NCBI RefSeq assembly: GCF_014779555.2
Contig: NZ_CP094357.1
Location: forward strand, 1,302,001 to 1,366,000
Reading direction: 5' to 3'
Length of the DNA stretch: 64,000 bases
Origin: Lysobacter capsici
Lineage (GTDB): Bacteria; Pseudomonadota; Gammaproteobacteria; Xanthomonadales; Xanthomonadaceae
Shown here: positions 39,916 to 48,997 of the stretch, in pieces
Layout: each line of letters opens with the position of its first letter
How positions within the stretch are numbered: the first letter of the stretch is position 1
Translations under genes and position numbers: made by a program
Notes under the pieces: model-generated
The model's input: the letters and a program-made list of their open reading frames with translations, nothing else
Databases searched by the model: none
Told to the model about the DNA's origin: nothing

Positions 39916-42897
39916 TTAGAAGCGCTGCTGGTACTTGAAGTACACGAAACGGCCGATGTCGTAGCCGCCGTAGTACGAGTAGCCCGAGTTCGGCTGGTCG
40001 TACTGCGGAGCGGCGTAGTGCTCGAACACGTTGTTCGCGCCGACCGCGATGGTGGCGTTCCACGGCGCGTTGAAGCGGACCTGCATGTCGTGGAAGGTGT
40101 TCGAACCGATTTCGTTCTTCGGCGAAACCTGACCGTTGGTGTCCGGCGCCATGTAATCCGGCAGCGAGCAGCGGTCGTCGAAGTAGCACTCTTCCTTCAC
40201 GCCGGAGTAGTAACGCAGACCCCAGGTGAAGCCCCACGGACCCTTATCCCAGCTCATGTTGAGGTTCGAGCGCAGGCGGAAGAAGCCACCGAAGCCGTTC
40301 TGCTGGCTCGGAGCGCCTTCGCCCAGGATGTCGGTCTGCAGTTCGTTCTTGCTGGTGTAGCTGTTCAACCACGCGACGCCGAAGCGGCCCCACTGCGTGT
40401 CGAGACGGTAGTTCACGTCAAAGTCGAAACCTTCGACTTCGTTGTAGCCCACGTTGATCGGCGCGAAGATGAAGCTGGTGATGGCGCCGGTGACCGGATC
40501 ACGCGTGAAGCGCGAACGGGCCGGATCCTGTCCGGTGTTGCAGCGCGACTCGATGCCGCGGGTGTAGCAGTCGGCCAGCACGCGGGTCGGGCTGTCGCCG
40601 GTGATCGCGTTTTCGATCTTGATCGACCACCAGTCCAACGACAGGTTCAGGTTTTCGACGAAGCCCGGGCTCCACACGACGCCGAAGGTCTTCGAGGTCG
40701 AGGTTTCCGGAACCAGCTTGTCGTTCGAACCCGACAGGAACGGCGTGTTGGTCTGCGTGCCCGGGCCCGGGGCCAGGCCCGAAGCGGTGTTGGCGGGCTG
40801 ACGGAAGCCGGCCGGCACGTTCTGCAAGCAGCGGGCATTGCCGGCGGCGTCGCCGAACAGGGTGTCGCAGGCGTCGGTGTAGAACGAGAACGACTGGCCC
40901 AGGCCGCCGTACAGGTCGGCGATGGTCGGGGCGCGGAAGCCCTCGGCGTAGGTCGCGCGGACCAGCAGCGAGTCGATCGGCTTCCACTTCACGCCGAACT
41001 TGCTGTTGACCGTGTCGCCGAAGGTGTCGTAGTCGGAGTAACGGGTCGCCAGGTTGACGGTCAGTTCCTTCGCGCCCGGCATATCGGCAAGGATCGGGAT
41101 CTGCAACTCGCCGTAGAACTCGTCCAGGGTGTACGAGCCGCCGGTCGGGCCGGTGGCCAGATCGGTCGAACCGCCGGTCTGCGACAGGGCGTCGGGCGAG
41201 AAGTTGCCCTGTTCCTTGCGGTGCTCGTAACCGACCGCCAGGCTCAGGTCACCGGCCGGCAGGGTCGCCAGGGTGCCGCTGAGGTTGACGAAGTAGTCGG
41301 TGGTCTTGGTCTTACCGAGCGCCTGACCTTCCTGGTACAGATACTTCTGCACGTTCGGATCGTTCAGACCGTTGGAGCCGGCGTAGCCGTACGGCAGCAG
41401 CGGGTTCCACGGGGTGCACTGGCCGCCACCGACGCCCAGCGGGATCGGGTTGGCGGCGGTGCCGCACTGGACCTGGCCCTGCGCGTTGAGGAACGACGGA
41501 CCGACCGCGCGACGCGTGTTGGCGACGTTGAGGTTACCCGTGCTGATCTGGGTAGCCTTGTTCTCGTTGTACAGATAACCGGCGTCCCAATCCCAGATCT
41601 TGCCTTCGCCCAGTTCGAACGAACCGCTGAAGGTGCCGGTGAAGCGGTACGAGGTCAGGCTGTTGCGGACCTGACGCGGCACTTCCCAGCCACGACGCAC
41701 GAAATGCACGAAGGTCGGAGCGGCGACGCCAGCCGGCAGAGCGCCGGTGCGCTGGTTGCCGACCGGGTTGAAGTAGCTGTCGACCGACATCGGGGTGTTG
41801 AAGCCCGGCGAGAGGACGGCGGACTGGAACGGATAGCCGGCGTTCTGCGCGAAGGAGTCGCGGTCGTTGTACTGGATGTCGGTGTCGAAACGCAGCCAGT
41901 CGGTGATGTCGTAGCCGGCGTTGACGAACAGCGACTTGCGCTCGATGCCGCTGTACACGGTCGACTGTTCGGCCGGCAGCGAGACGTCCGAGCCGTTGCG
42001 GGCGCGGAAGCTGGAGATGTTGCGCGGATCCAGGCCAGCGGTTTCGCGGGCCAGGAAGCGGGCCGCGCCGAGCGCCGGGGTGCCGTTCGGCAGGGTGGCG
42101 CCGGTCGGGATCAGCAGCGCGCCCCACTGGGTGGTGCCGGAGTAACCGTAGTCACGCGGTTCGCTCTTTTCGCCGGTCGGGAAGCGAGCGATCGAGAACC
42201 AGCGGTCGCGGGCCCAAACCGGATCTTCCTTCGCGTATTCGGCACCGATGGTGACCGAACCGCGGTCGCCGGTGAAGCCGATGGTGAAGTCGTAGTTCTG
42301 ACGGGTGCCGTCGCCCTGGCTCCACTGGCCGATGTAGGCGTTGGCTTCGGCGCCTTCGAAGTTCTTGCGGGTGATGATGTTGATCACGCCCGCGATCGCG
42401 TCGGAACCGTAGATGGTGGACGCGCCGTCCTTGAGGACTTCGATGCGTTCGACCATGCCCGACGGGATCGAGGAAACGTCCTGCAGACCGTCGTTGGTCG
42501 CGCCCAGACGCTTGCCGTTGACCAGCACCAGGGTGCGGTTCGGGCCGAGGTTGCGCAGGTCGATGTAGTAACCACCGACGGATTCGCCCGAGGACAGCGG
42601 CGAGGTGCGGCTGATCGCCGGCGAGCCAGCGGCGGTGATGTTCTGCAGGATGTCGGCGACCGACTTGAAGCCCTGCTTCTCGATGTCGGCGCGGGTGATC
42701 TGAAGAACCGGCGCGGCGGTTTCGACGTCAACCTGACGGATGCGCGAACCGGTCACTTCGACGCGGTCAAGCGTGGTGGCGTCCTTGCTGCCGGCCGTGT
42801 CTTGCGCGGACGCAATGCCCGTGCCGACCAGGGCGGTGGTACCCACTGCGAGAGCGAAGGAAATCGCTTCGCGGAGCTGGGTGGTCTTAAAGGTCAT
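39916..42897 (-). CDS. TonB-dependent outer-membrane receptor (tandem duplicate B)
   Basis: 993 residues, a close paralogue of the downstream receptor. It shares the signal-peptide style (MTFKTTQLREAISFALAVG...IASAQ), the TTLDRVEVTGSRI start, the plug (VADILQNITAAG, DLRNLGPNRTLVLVNGKRLG) and the barrel ending YFKYQQRF. It is 23 residues shorter, mainly because two loops differ. One follows TTQWGALL (~residue 245 on) and one lies around a Cys pair (DTLFGDAAGNARC, ~residue 680). Such loops are usually external and ligand-facing. The ATG at 42897 follows a GAGAGAGA tract. It has its own promoter and terminator. Confidence 0.95.
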   Translation of the reverse strand: MTFKTTQLREAISFALAVGTTALVGTGIASAQDTAGSKDATTLDRVEVTGSRIRQVDVETAAPVLQITRADIEKQGFKSVADILQNITAAGSPAISRTSPLSSGESVGGYYIDLRNLGPNRTLVLVNGKRLGATNDGLQDVSSIPSGMVERIEVLKDGASTIYGSDAIAGVINIITRKNFEGAEANAYIGQWSQGDGTRQNYDFTIGFTGDRGSVTIGAEYAKEDPVWARDRWFSIARFPTGEKSEPRDYGYSGTTQWGALLIPTGATLPNGTPALGAARFLARETAGLDPRNISSFRARNGSDVSLPAEQSTVYSGIERKSLFVNAGYDITDWLRFDTDIQYNDRDSFAQNAGYPFQSAVLSPGFNTPMSVDSYFNPVGNQRTGALPAGVAAPTFVHFVRRGWEVPRQVRNSLTSYRFTGTFSGSFELGEGKIWDWDAGYLYNENKATQISTGNLNVANTRRAVGPSFLNAQGQVQCGTAANPIPLGVGGGQCTPWNPLLPYGYAGSNGLNDPNVQKYLYQEGQALGKTKTTDYFVNLSGTLATLPAGDLSLAVGYEHRKEQGNFSPDALSQTGGSTDLATGPTGGSYTLDEFYGELQIPILADMPGAKELTVNLATRYSDYDTFGDTVNSKFGVKWKPIDSLLVRATYAEGFRAPTIADLYGGLGQSFSFYTDACDTLFGDAAGNARCLQNVPAGFRQPANTASGLAPGPGTQTNTPFLSGSNDKLVPETSTSKTFGVVWSPGFVENLNLSLDWWSIKIENAITGDSPTRVLADCYTRGIESRCNTGQDPARSRFTRDPVTGAITSFIFAPINVGYNEVEGFDFDVNYRLDTQWGRFGVAWLNSYTSKNELQTDILGEGAPSQQNGFGGFFRLRSNLNMSWDKGPWGFTWGLRYYSGVKEECYFDDRCSLPDYMAPDTNGQVSPKNEIGSNTFHDMQVRFNAPWNATIAVGANNVFEHYAAPQYDQPNSGYSYYGGYDIGRFVYFKYQQRF

Positions 42898-42981
42898 CTC
42901 TCTCTCTCCGAGTCTGTCGTGTTGTACCCGTGGACTCACTGGCGGAGTCAATGCAAACGCCAAATCCAGCAAGTTGGCCGG

Positions 42982-43021
42982 ATCGTAACTGCACAGGCAC
43001 AAAAATTAAAGTGTTGTTAAG
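42982..43021 (-). promoter_or_regulatory. Promoter element of TonB-receptor gene 3 (shared motif)
   Basis: On the minus strand CTTAACAACACTTTAATT (43004-43021) is identical to the element of gene 1. It is followed, 17 bases after TTTAAT, by TACGAT (42982-42987). The -10 is ~85 bases before the ATG. Confidence 0.7.
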
Positions 43022-43899
43022 CATTAAATTTCACTTAAGTACGACAACCAGGCACTTGGAAGGCATCCAAACGTTTGCTGACTTTGGCGTATGGATGAGT
43101 GGCGGGCCTTTCGGGGCCGGCAGTTAACCTCAGGTTGAGAGACGGCAGGCGAGGGGCGGAGGACTTTCGAGGTCGCCTGTGCGATGGGCGATCCAGCCCG
43201 GCCAGGAGGTGCCACAGAGGCGCGGCCCTGCTTGCTTCCGGGCACGCAGAGGCCCGCTTCAGGTTTGATCGTGTGGCTGCCCGCGGACCTGCTTTTCCCG
43301 GGCAATCGTTTGTTTTCAAGGGTTTCGGCGACTGGCGCGCTGGACGTCCCGGCCTGGATGCGCGGGCACCGAGAGAGCTTGTGGCGACCCCGGTCGGGCG
43401 CGTTCGACAGAAGTCAGCGGCGGTCGATCAGGCGCTCGGCCGTGAATGGCCGGGCCCTGTTTATGTTGCGGTGCACAATGGGCGTTGACGCCGAGACAGG
43501 CGCTCGCAATGCAGAAGGATGGGCCCAACGCAAGGCTCATTAGACACGTCAAAAGTGCCAGGTACGGATGAGTTTGACAGGAGCTTCATAGGTGGACTGA
43601 AGGCACATCCAGACGCCCTGACGGGTGCCGCTGCTCGACCTGTTTCTGGTTCGGGCTGGCGATCCCGCCTTGCCATGCGCCGGTTGGCTGGATTGAAGGC
43701 GCTTGAATCGGGCCGCCGTGTGAGGGCGCGCGGCGCTCAATCGTGTCGGCCAGTGATCGAGGGTCGATGGCGAGGCGCTGGGGTGACGCCGAAGTCTGGC
43801 CTTGTGAGGCAGGCAGTCACGCGCCCGCAGCCGCTATATAAGGCCGGACGGGCAAACAATCAGTGGGAACAACTATGTGGGGGAGCAACTATAAGGAGC
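43022..43899. other. Large intergenic region with no recognised gene
   Basis: Nearly 880 bases contain several open frames on both strands. None has an RBS, recognisable domain or credible composition. They are Arg/Gly/Ala-rich shadows. Part of the region may be the remnant of a decayed gene. Near 43840 there is CTATATAAGGCC, and near 43870-43900 two similar AACTATxxGG segments. No function is assigned. Confidence 0.5.
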
Positions 43900-43916
43900 G
43901 GGTGCGAGACGCACCC
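43900..43916 (-). terminator. Short hairpin after the outer-membrane protein gene
   Basis: GGGTGCG-AGA-CGCACCC forms a 7-bp stem, 6 bases past the stop at 43922. On the minus strand it is followed by CGCTCCTTATAGTT, a weak T-rich tail. Candidate terminator. Confidence 0.45.
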
Positions 43917-43921
43917 CGGGA

Positions 43922-44773
43922 TCACAGATCCTGCTCGTATCGAACGTAGGGCACGGTGCCCTCGTCTTTCTCGCCGTTGCCGGGGGCGAACGGGTTCTTG
44001 CCGCGGGTCACGACGTTTTCCGCGCCGACGGTGAGCTGGCCGCTCCAGGGCGTACGCCAGGTCAGGCCGACGCCGAGGCCTTCCCACTGGCCCGGCTGAC
44101 CGGGGGTGTCGACCACGCGGCCGACGATATTGGCGCCGAAATTGCCGATGCCGGCGCCGATGGTGATGCTCTTGCTGCTCCAGCGATCGGCCAGGCCGGG
44201 CATTTCGCCGGCCGGGATCAGCTTGGCGCGGGCCCAGGTGCCGCCGATCGAGACCATGGCCTCGCGGCCGATGTTCTTCTGGCCGTAGACGGTCAGGGTG
44301 TTCTGATCGACCCGGCTGTTGCGATTGTTGGGGCTGAGCCAGCCGGGCAGGGCATCGCGGCCGCTGCCGATCGCCACGCCGACCTTGCCGCCGGGCCGGC
44401 TGAGGCTGGCGCCCGCGGACAGTTGCCGGTTGTTGGCATGGTCGTCGTCTTCGTCGAGGGCGGCGAGCAGGCAGTGATTGGCGAGATTGCCGATCGCGCC
44501 GGCCAAGCCGGTCTTGCGATCGCAGACCAAGCCCAGGCCATCGCCGCCGTCCAGGCCGAGGGTCGCGTCGAAGGTGTTGGCGCCGGACTTCCAGCGCGCG
44601 CCGGCGGCCTGTTTTTCGGCCGGTTCCAGCTGCAGCACGTATTCGAGCTTGCCGTTGTTCTGGTTCCACACCGGCAGGTAAGTGGTATCGCGCTTGGTCT
44701 GCGCATGCGCGCCCGTTGCCACGCCTAGGGCGAGCAGCAGGGCAAGCGGCAATGAGCGCAGATGCTTGGGCAT
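43922..44773 (-). CDS. Putative outer-membrane beta-barrel or envelope protein, function unknown
   Basis: 283 residues with a Sec signal peptide (MPKHLRSLPLALLLALGVATGAHAQ). The mature part has alternating Gly-rich strands such as SITIGAGIGNFGANIVGRVV, EGLGVGLTWRTPWSGQLTVGAENVV and VSIGGTWARAKLIPAG. These look like amphipathic beta strands of a small barrel. A Cys pair (LVCDRKTG and NHCLLA) could form a disulfide. The C-terminus YVRYEQDL is not the aromatic signature of classical porins, so barrel insertion is uncertain. It has its own good promoter at 44852-44880 and follows Hsp33 on the same strand. No family was recognised. Confidence 0.75.
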   Translation of the reverse strand: MPKHLRSLPLALLLALGVATGAHAQTKRDTTYLPVWNQNNGKLEYVLQLEPAEKQAAGARWKSGANTFDATLGLDGGDGLGLVCDRKTGLAGAIGNLANHCLLAALDEDDDHANNRQLSAGASLSRPGGKVGVAIGSGRDALPGWLSPNNRNSRVDQNTLTVYGQKNIGREAMVSIGGTWARAKLIPAGEMPGLADRWSSKSITIGAGIGNFGANIVGRVVDTPGQPGQWEGLGVGLTWRTPWSGQLTVGAENVVTRGKNPFAPGNGEKDEGTVPYVRYEQDL

Positions 44774-44851
44774 ACCTTGAGTGTGTGGTTGAGCGCGGAC
44801 TGACGTTAAGACCGGATGAAGCCGGTCAAGTTCCCCATTTCCTTGGCGCCG

Positions 44852-44880
44852 ACTATAGCCGGTTTATGTTTATTTAACAA
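44852..44880 (-). promoter_or_regulatory. Sigma-70 promoter of the 43922-44773 gene
   Basis: On the minus strand TTGTTA (44875-44880), a 17-base spacer and TATAGT (44852-44857). It lies between Hsp33 and the outer-membrane protein gene, ~80 bases before the ATG. It is AT-rich against a GC-rich background. Confidence 0.75.
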
Positions 44881-44914
44881 TCTGAAAACGGTCCCAGATC
44901 GGCACTCGACAGGC

Positions 44915-45859
44915 TCACTGTACTCGCTGCGGAGCCTGCATTTGCACGGCAGCGGCAGCGAACAGGTCGGCAATTTGGTTGCGATCGAAACCATAGCGCT
45001 GGCCGCAGAACTCGCAGCGGATGTGGGCCTCGCCGTCGGCGGCGTCGACTGCGGCATCGGCCTCCTCGCGGCCGAGCGAGACCAGCATCGCCTCGACCCG
45101 CTCGCGCGAACACGAACAGGCGAACGCCAGCGGCTTGTCGCCCAGCAGCTGCACGCCGTCCTCGTGGAACAGACGGTTCAGCACGGTCGCGGCCGGCAGG
45201 GTCAGCAGTTCGTCGCTGCGCAGGGTGTCGAACAGGGCACCGGCGCGGATCCAGCCGTCGTCGTCGCCTTCGTCGCCGGGCAACTTCTGCAGCATCAGGC
45301 CGGCGGCCCGGTGTTCGTCGGCGACCAGCAGCAGCCGGGTCGGCAATTGTTCGGACTGGCGGAAATAGCCCTCGAAGGCGCCGGCCAGCGAATCGGACTC
45401 CAGCCCGACCAGGCCTTGGTAGCGGACCGGATCGCGGCCGTGCAGGCCGGGGTTTTCGATGGTGATCGCGAGCATCGCATCGGGGCCGAGTTCGCGCAGG
45501 TCGCGCGAGACCTCGCCGCCGTCCTCGGACAGCTGCACGATGCCGCGCAAGGTGCCGGCCGCGGTGCATTCGGCGAACAAGGTGCGCAGGGCGCCGTTGC
45601 CGCGCAACTGCACCGACAGGCGGCCGTCGACCTTGGCATGGCCGGTGAACAAGGCCGCCGCGGCGACCGCTTCGCCGAGCAACTGCGCGGCCGCGGCCGG
45701 GTACTCGGCGCGTTCGCGGATCTGCCGCCAGGTCTCGTGCAGGTGGACATGCACGCCGCGCACGCCGGCCGTTTCGATCATGAAGCGGGTCAGGCGGTCG
45801 GTCTCGCCGGCCGTGTCGGCGCCGGAGGCGGTGGTTGCGGCGGGATGGGCGTCGGTCAT
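44915..45859 (-). CDS. hslO: Redox-regulated chaperone Hsp33
   Basis: 314 residues, slightly longer than E. coli Hsp33 (~292) because of an Ala-rich N-terminal tail. Hsp33 is a cytoplasmic holdase. Oxidative stress releases its zinc and forms disulfides, which activate it. The zinc ligands are present at C248 and C250 (CSC) and C282 and C285 (CEFC). They follow a typical substrate-binding domain that includes ALRTLFAECTAAGTLRGIV. The segment EFCGQRYGFDRNQI is the family C-terminal signature. It is upstream of an outer-membrane protein gene with a separate promoter, and divergent from mtgA. Confidence 0.96.
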   Translation of the reverse strand: MTDAHPAATTASGADTAGETDRLTRFMIETAGVRGVHVHLHETWRQIRERAEYPAAAAQLLGEAVAAAALFTGHAKVDGRLSVQLRGNGALRTLFAECTAAGTLRGIVQLSEDGGEVSRDLRELGPDAMLAITIENPGLHGRDPVRYQGLVGLESDSLAGAFEGYFRQSEQLPTRLLLVADEHRAAGLMLQKLPGDEGDDDGWIRAGALFDTLRSDELLTLPAATVLNRLFHEDGVQLLGDKPLAFACSCSRERVEAMLVSLGREEADAAVDAADGEAHIRCEFCGQRYGFDRNQIADLFAAAAVQMQAPQRVQ

Positions 45860-46061
45860 CGTCGTACTCTGGCGGCTGCGGCGCGTATCGCGCGCATTCC
45901 GAAGCCAGCGGCTTCGGCATCGCGGATAATGCGCGGGATTCTGTGAGGGGGGAGGTGAAGGCTATGCCGATGCGATCGGAGTTCGGATCACGAACGCGGG
46001 TTTGCCGCCACGCGGCAACAGTGGGGACGGCGACGGCACGGTGCAAGGCTTGAGCCGGGTC

Positions 46062-46823
46062 ATGCCCGGCCCCGGCCCGTTCGATGTCGCGAACGGCCCG
46101 GGCCAGAGCGCGCCGCGTCCACGCCGGTTGCGGCGCTGGCTGCGTTGGCTGATCGCGCTGCCGTTCCTGTTCGTGCTGGCCTCGATCCTGCAGGTCGCGA
46201 GCCTGCGTTTCATCGATCCGCCGTTTTCGGCGTTCATGATGATCCGCCAGTTCGAGGCATGGGGTTCGGGCGATTTCGGCTTCCGCCTGGCCCACGACTG
46301 GCGCGACCTGGACGAGATCTCGCCGAACCTGCCGGTGGCGCTGGTCGCCTCGGAGGACCAGAACTTCGCCGAACATTTCGGCTTCGATCTCAAGGCGATC
46401 GAAAAGGCGCGCAAGAACAACGAGCGCGGCCGCAAGGTCCGCGGCGGCAGCACGATCAGCCAGCAGACCGCCAAGAACCTGTTCCTGTGGAGCGGCCGCA
46501 GCTGGATCCGCAAGGGCATCGAAGCCTGGTACACGCTGCTGCTGGAGACGATGTGGCCCAAGCATCGGATCATCGAGGTCTACGCCAACATCGCTGAGTT
46601 CGGCGACGGCGTGTACGGCGCCCAGGCCGCGGCGCGCACCTTCTACCGCAAGGACGCCAGCCAGCTGGCGCCGGCCGAGGCCGCGCGCATGGCCGCGGTG
46701 CTGCCCAATCCCAAGCGTTACAGCATCGCCAGGCCGGGGCCGTACGTGCAGCGGCGGGCCGGGGCGATCCAGCGCCAGATGCGCTACATCGGCGGCAGCG
46801 AATACCTCAAGCAACTCGAGTGA
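46062..46823 (+). CDS. mtgA: Monofunctional biosynthetic peptidoglycan transglycosylase
   Basis: About 253 residues from the ATG at 46062, similar to E. coli MtgA (242). It polymerises glycan strands from lipid II at the inner membrane. After a basic start there is one transmembrane helix (~residues 27-47, [18 protein letters not shown]). The GT51 motifs follow: [16 protein letters not shown] with the catalytic Glu, [37 protein letters not shown] and [11 protein letters not shown]. No strong RBS decides the start. A TTG at 46002 in frame would add 20 residues with no clear function. The glycosyltransferase gene follows after 28 bases. Confidence 0.94.
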   Translation: MPGPGPFDVANGPGQSAPRPRRLRRWLRWLIALPFLFVLASILQVASLRFIDPPFSAFMMIRQFEAWGSGDFGFRLAHDWRDLDEISPNLPVALVASEDQNFAEHFGFDLKAIEKARKNNERGRKVRGGSTISQQTAKNLFLWSGRSWIRKGIEAWYTLLLETMWPKHRIIEVYANIAEFGDGVYGAQAAARTFYRKDASQLAPAEAARMAAVLPNPKRYSIARPGPYVQRRAGAIQRQMRYIGGSEYLKQLE

Positions 46824-46851
46824 AGCCCGCCGCGATGCGCCCGCGGCTACT

Positions 46852-47907
46852 ATGCGCAGCATGAGCCGCGATCGCGTCACCGTCGTCCTGGCCGCCTTCG
46901 ACGAGGCGGCCAGCCTGCCCCTGCTGCAGCCGCGCATCGCCGCGGCGCTGGACGCCTTGCGGGCCGACGGCGTCGAGGGCCGCGTGCTGTACGTCGACGA
47001 CGGCAGCCGCGACCGCACCTGGCCGATCCTGCAGGAGATCGCCGCGGCCGATCCGCGGGTGTCGCTGCTGCGGCTGTCGCGCAACTTCGGCAAGGAGGCC
47101 GCTTTGACCGCCGGTCTGGATCTGGTCGACGACGGCGCCGCGCTGATTCTCGACGCCGATGGGCAAGACCCGCCGGAATTGATCGCGCAATTCGTCGCGC
47201 TGTGGCGCGAAGGTTATGACGACGTGTACGGCACCCGCCTGGAACGCGAAGGCGAAGGCTGGCTCAAGCGCGGCACCGCGCATGCGTTCTACCGGGTGAT
47301 CGGACGGCTGTCGCGCACGCCGATCCCGGCCGACACCGGCGATTTCCGCCTGCTCTCGCCGCGCGCGCTGGACGCATTGCGGCAATTGCGCGAGCGCCAT
47401 CGATTCATGAAGGGCCTGTTCGGCTGGATCGGCTACAACCGCATCGCGGTGCCGTATCACCGCGAACCGCGGGTGGCCGGCGCCAGCAAGTTCAACCTGT
47501 GGCGGTTGTGGAACCTGGCGCTGGAAGGCATCACCAGTTTCTCGACCGCGCCGCTGCGGCTGGCCACGTATCTGGGGCTGGCGACGGCGCTGGTGGCGTT
47601 CGCGTACGCGCTCAAGGTGGTGATCAAGGCGCTGCTGTTCGGCGACCCGGTGCAGGGCTGGCCGACGATGATGGCGGTGATCCTGTTCCTGGGCGGCGTG
47701 CAGCTGATCGCGCTGGGCCTGATCGGCGAATACCTGGGCCGGCTGTACGAGGAATCCAAACAGCGGCCGCTGTACCTCGTCGACACCTGGCAGCCCGCGG
47801 CAGGAGTATCCTCGGGGCAGACCCGGTTTTCCCAGCTCGATCCCCAGCTCGTGGAAGGAGACCGTAATGCGCACCGTACGACAGCTGTTGGACGCCAAGG
47901 CGGCTGA
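46852..47907 (+). CDS. Family-2 glycosyltransferase, GtrB/ArnC/DPM1-like, membrane-anchored
   Basis: 351 residues. The GT-A domain is at the N-terminus: VLAAFDEAASLP, the nucleotide-binding LYVDDGSRDRTW, SRNFGKEAALTAGLD and the DxD-type LILDADGQDPPEL. GDFRLLSPRAL and HRFMKGLFGWIGY follow. Two C-terminal transmembrane helices (~residues 240-262 and ~275-300) end in IGEYLGRLYEESKQRP. This is the architecture of enzymes that transfer a sugar to undecaprenyl phosphate for O-antigen or lipid A modification. The precise sugar is unknown. Its 3' end overlaps the CBS gene start by 41 bases in another frame. The start at 46852 or the ATG at 46861 are both possible. Confidence 0.92.
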   Translation: MRSMSRDRVTVVLAAFDEAASLPLLQPRIAAALDALRADGVEGRVLYVDDGSRDRTWPILQEIAAADPRVSLLRLSRNFGKEAALTAGLDLVDDGAALILDADGQDPPELIAQFVALWREGYDDVYGTRLEREGEGWLKRGTAHAFYRVIGRLSRTPIPADTGDFRLLSPRALDALRQLRERHRFMKGLFGWIGYNRIAVPYHREPRVAGASKFNLWRLWNLALEGITSFSTAPLRLATYLGLATALVAFAYALKVVIKALLFGDPVQGWPTMMAVILFLGGVQLIALGLIGEYLGRLYEESKQRPLYLVDTWQPAAGVSSGQTRFSQLDPQLVEGDRNAHRTTAVGRQGG

Positions 47908-48295
47908 GGTTTTCGCGATCGGCCCCGATGCGCCGGTCATCGACGCGATCCGGTTGATGGCCGAAAAACGGATCGGCGCGGTCCTGGTGATGGAGGGATC
48001 GCGATTGGCCGGGATCCTGTCCGAGCGCGACTACGCCCGCAAGATCGTGCTGCAGGGCCGTTCCTCGGCCGACACCCCGGTACGCGACATCATGACCGCG
48101 CAGGTCGTCAGCGTGAGCCTGGGCGACAGCGCCGAGCGCTGCATGCAGATCGTGACCGAGCGGCGCATCCGCCACTTGCCCGTGCTCGAAGACGGCGAGG
48201 TGATCGGCGTGGTGTCGATCGGCGACCTGGTCAAAGCGGTGATCGAGGATCAGCAGGTGGAACTGGATCAGTTGCAGCGCTACATCGCCAGCTGA
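47867..48295 (+). CDS. CBS-domain-pair protein
   Basis: 142 residues consisting almost entirely of two CBS domains. The first spans ~10-65, with VIDAIRLMAEKRIGAVLVMEG and GILSERDYARKI. The second spans ~78-130, with VSLGDSAERCMQIVTERRIRHLPVLE and GVVSIGDLVKAV. CBS pairs bind adenosine nucleotides and sense energy state. GGAG lies 6 bases before the ATG. It starts inside the end of the glycosyltransferase gene, so the two are co-transcribed, though no functional link is obvious. Confidence 0.94.
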   Translation: MRTVRQLLDAKAAEVFAIGPDAPVIDAIRLMAEKRIGAVLVMEGSRLAGILSERDYARKIVLQGRSSADTPVRDIMTAQVVSVSLGDSAERCMQIVTERRIRHLPVLEDGEVIGVVSIGDLVKAVIEDQQVELDQLQRYIAS

Positions 48296-48376
48296 TCGCC
48301 TGATCCATTCATCGTGCGGCTCGGGCGTGAGTCCGGGCCGTTATTACTTGAACGAACACTTGAGCGAAGGATACGC

Positions 48377-48967
48377 ATGACCTGTGTGAAACCTGAAGCG
48401 ATCGGCCTGGCGTCGGCGCTGATCATCCTGTTGACGGCCTGCGGCGCCAAAGCGCCCGACGCCGAAGCGGCCGCCGTTCCCGCCGTCGCCGCCGCCGCGC
48501 CGGTGGATGTGTCGAAAGGGCCGGCGACCGCGACCGTCTCGGCCGATGGCGAGGTCATCGCGATCAAGGTTCCCGAGCGCACCATCGAGCTGAGCGTGGC
48601 CGATGTGTTCGGCATGCAGAAAACCAAATTCGACAAGGCCATCATCGTCGCGCAAGGGCACCAGGGTGATCGCTACGACGTGCTGTTGCGGGCCGAGGCC
48701 CCCAGCGATCCGAAGCAGGACGGCGGGCGCTGCGCCAAGGGCCGCGAAATATCGATGCGGCATATCGCGTTCGACACCGGTTCGACCACGACCAGCTCGT
48801 CCAGCGATTTCGAGTCCTGCCTGGATCGACTGCGCGTGGTCGCCGAACGTCGCGAGCCCGATGGGCGGCTTGAGTACGATCTCAAGCAAGGCCACGAGGA
48901 CGGCAGCGAGAGCGACGTTTACCTGCATTACGAAACCGTGGATTTCAAGAAGTCGATCAACTTCTGA
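48377..48967 (+). CDS. Predicted lipoprotein, unknown function
   Basis: 196 residues. A lipoprotein signal peptide ends in LLTAC with Cys22 as the lipidated residue, followed by an Ala-rich linker. The mature domain (~residues 50-196) is mixed alpha/beta, with DGEVIAIKVPERTIELSVADVFG, a DVLLRAEAPSD strand and two Cys (GGRCAKG and FESCLDRL) that may pair. No family recognised. The ATG at 48377 has AAGGA 7 bases upstream. The frame is open 63 bases further upstream but without a signal. It is followed by a strong hairpin at 48975. Confidence 0.8.
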   Translation: MTCVKPEAIGLASALIILLTACGAKAPDAEAAAVPAVAAAAPVDVSKGPATATVSADGEVIAIKVPERTIELSVADVFGMQKTKFDKAIIVAQGHQGDRYDVLLRAEAPSDPKQDGGRCAKGREISMRHIAFDTGSTTTSSSSDFESCLDRLRVVAERREPDGRLEYDLKQGHEDGSESDVYLHYETVDFKKSINF

Positions 48968-48974
48968 ATCGATA

Positions 48975-48995
48975 GCCGCGCGCGAATCGCGCGGC
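48975..48995. terminator. Hairpin after the lipoprotein gene
   Basis: GCCGCGCG, loop CGAAT, CGCGCGGC: an 8-bp perfect GC stem 8 bases past the lipoprotein stop. No T-run follows. It also borders the truncated asmA copy. Candidate terminator. Confidence 0.5.
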
Positions 48996-48997
48996 AT

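Noticed and set aside
43099-43543. Overlapping frames in the 43-44 kb gap as candidate genes
   Set aside because: No RBS, low-complexity Arg/Gly/Ala composition, and equal open frames on both strands.
46002-46061. Upstream TTG start for mtgA
   Set aside because: It would add 20 residues with no conserved feature and no RBS. The ATG at 46062 gives the family's usual length.
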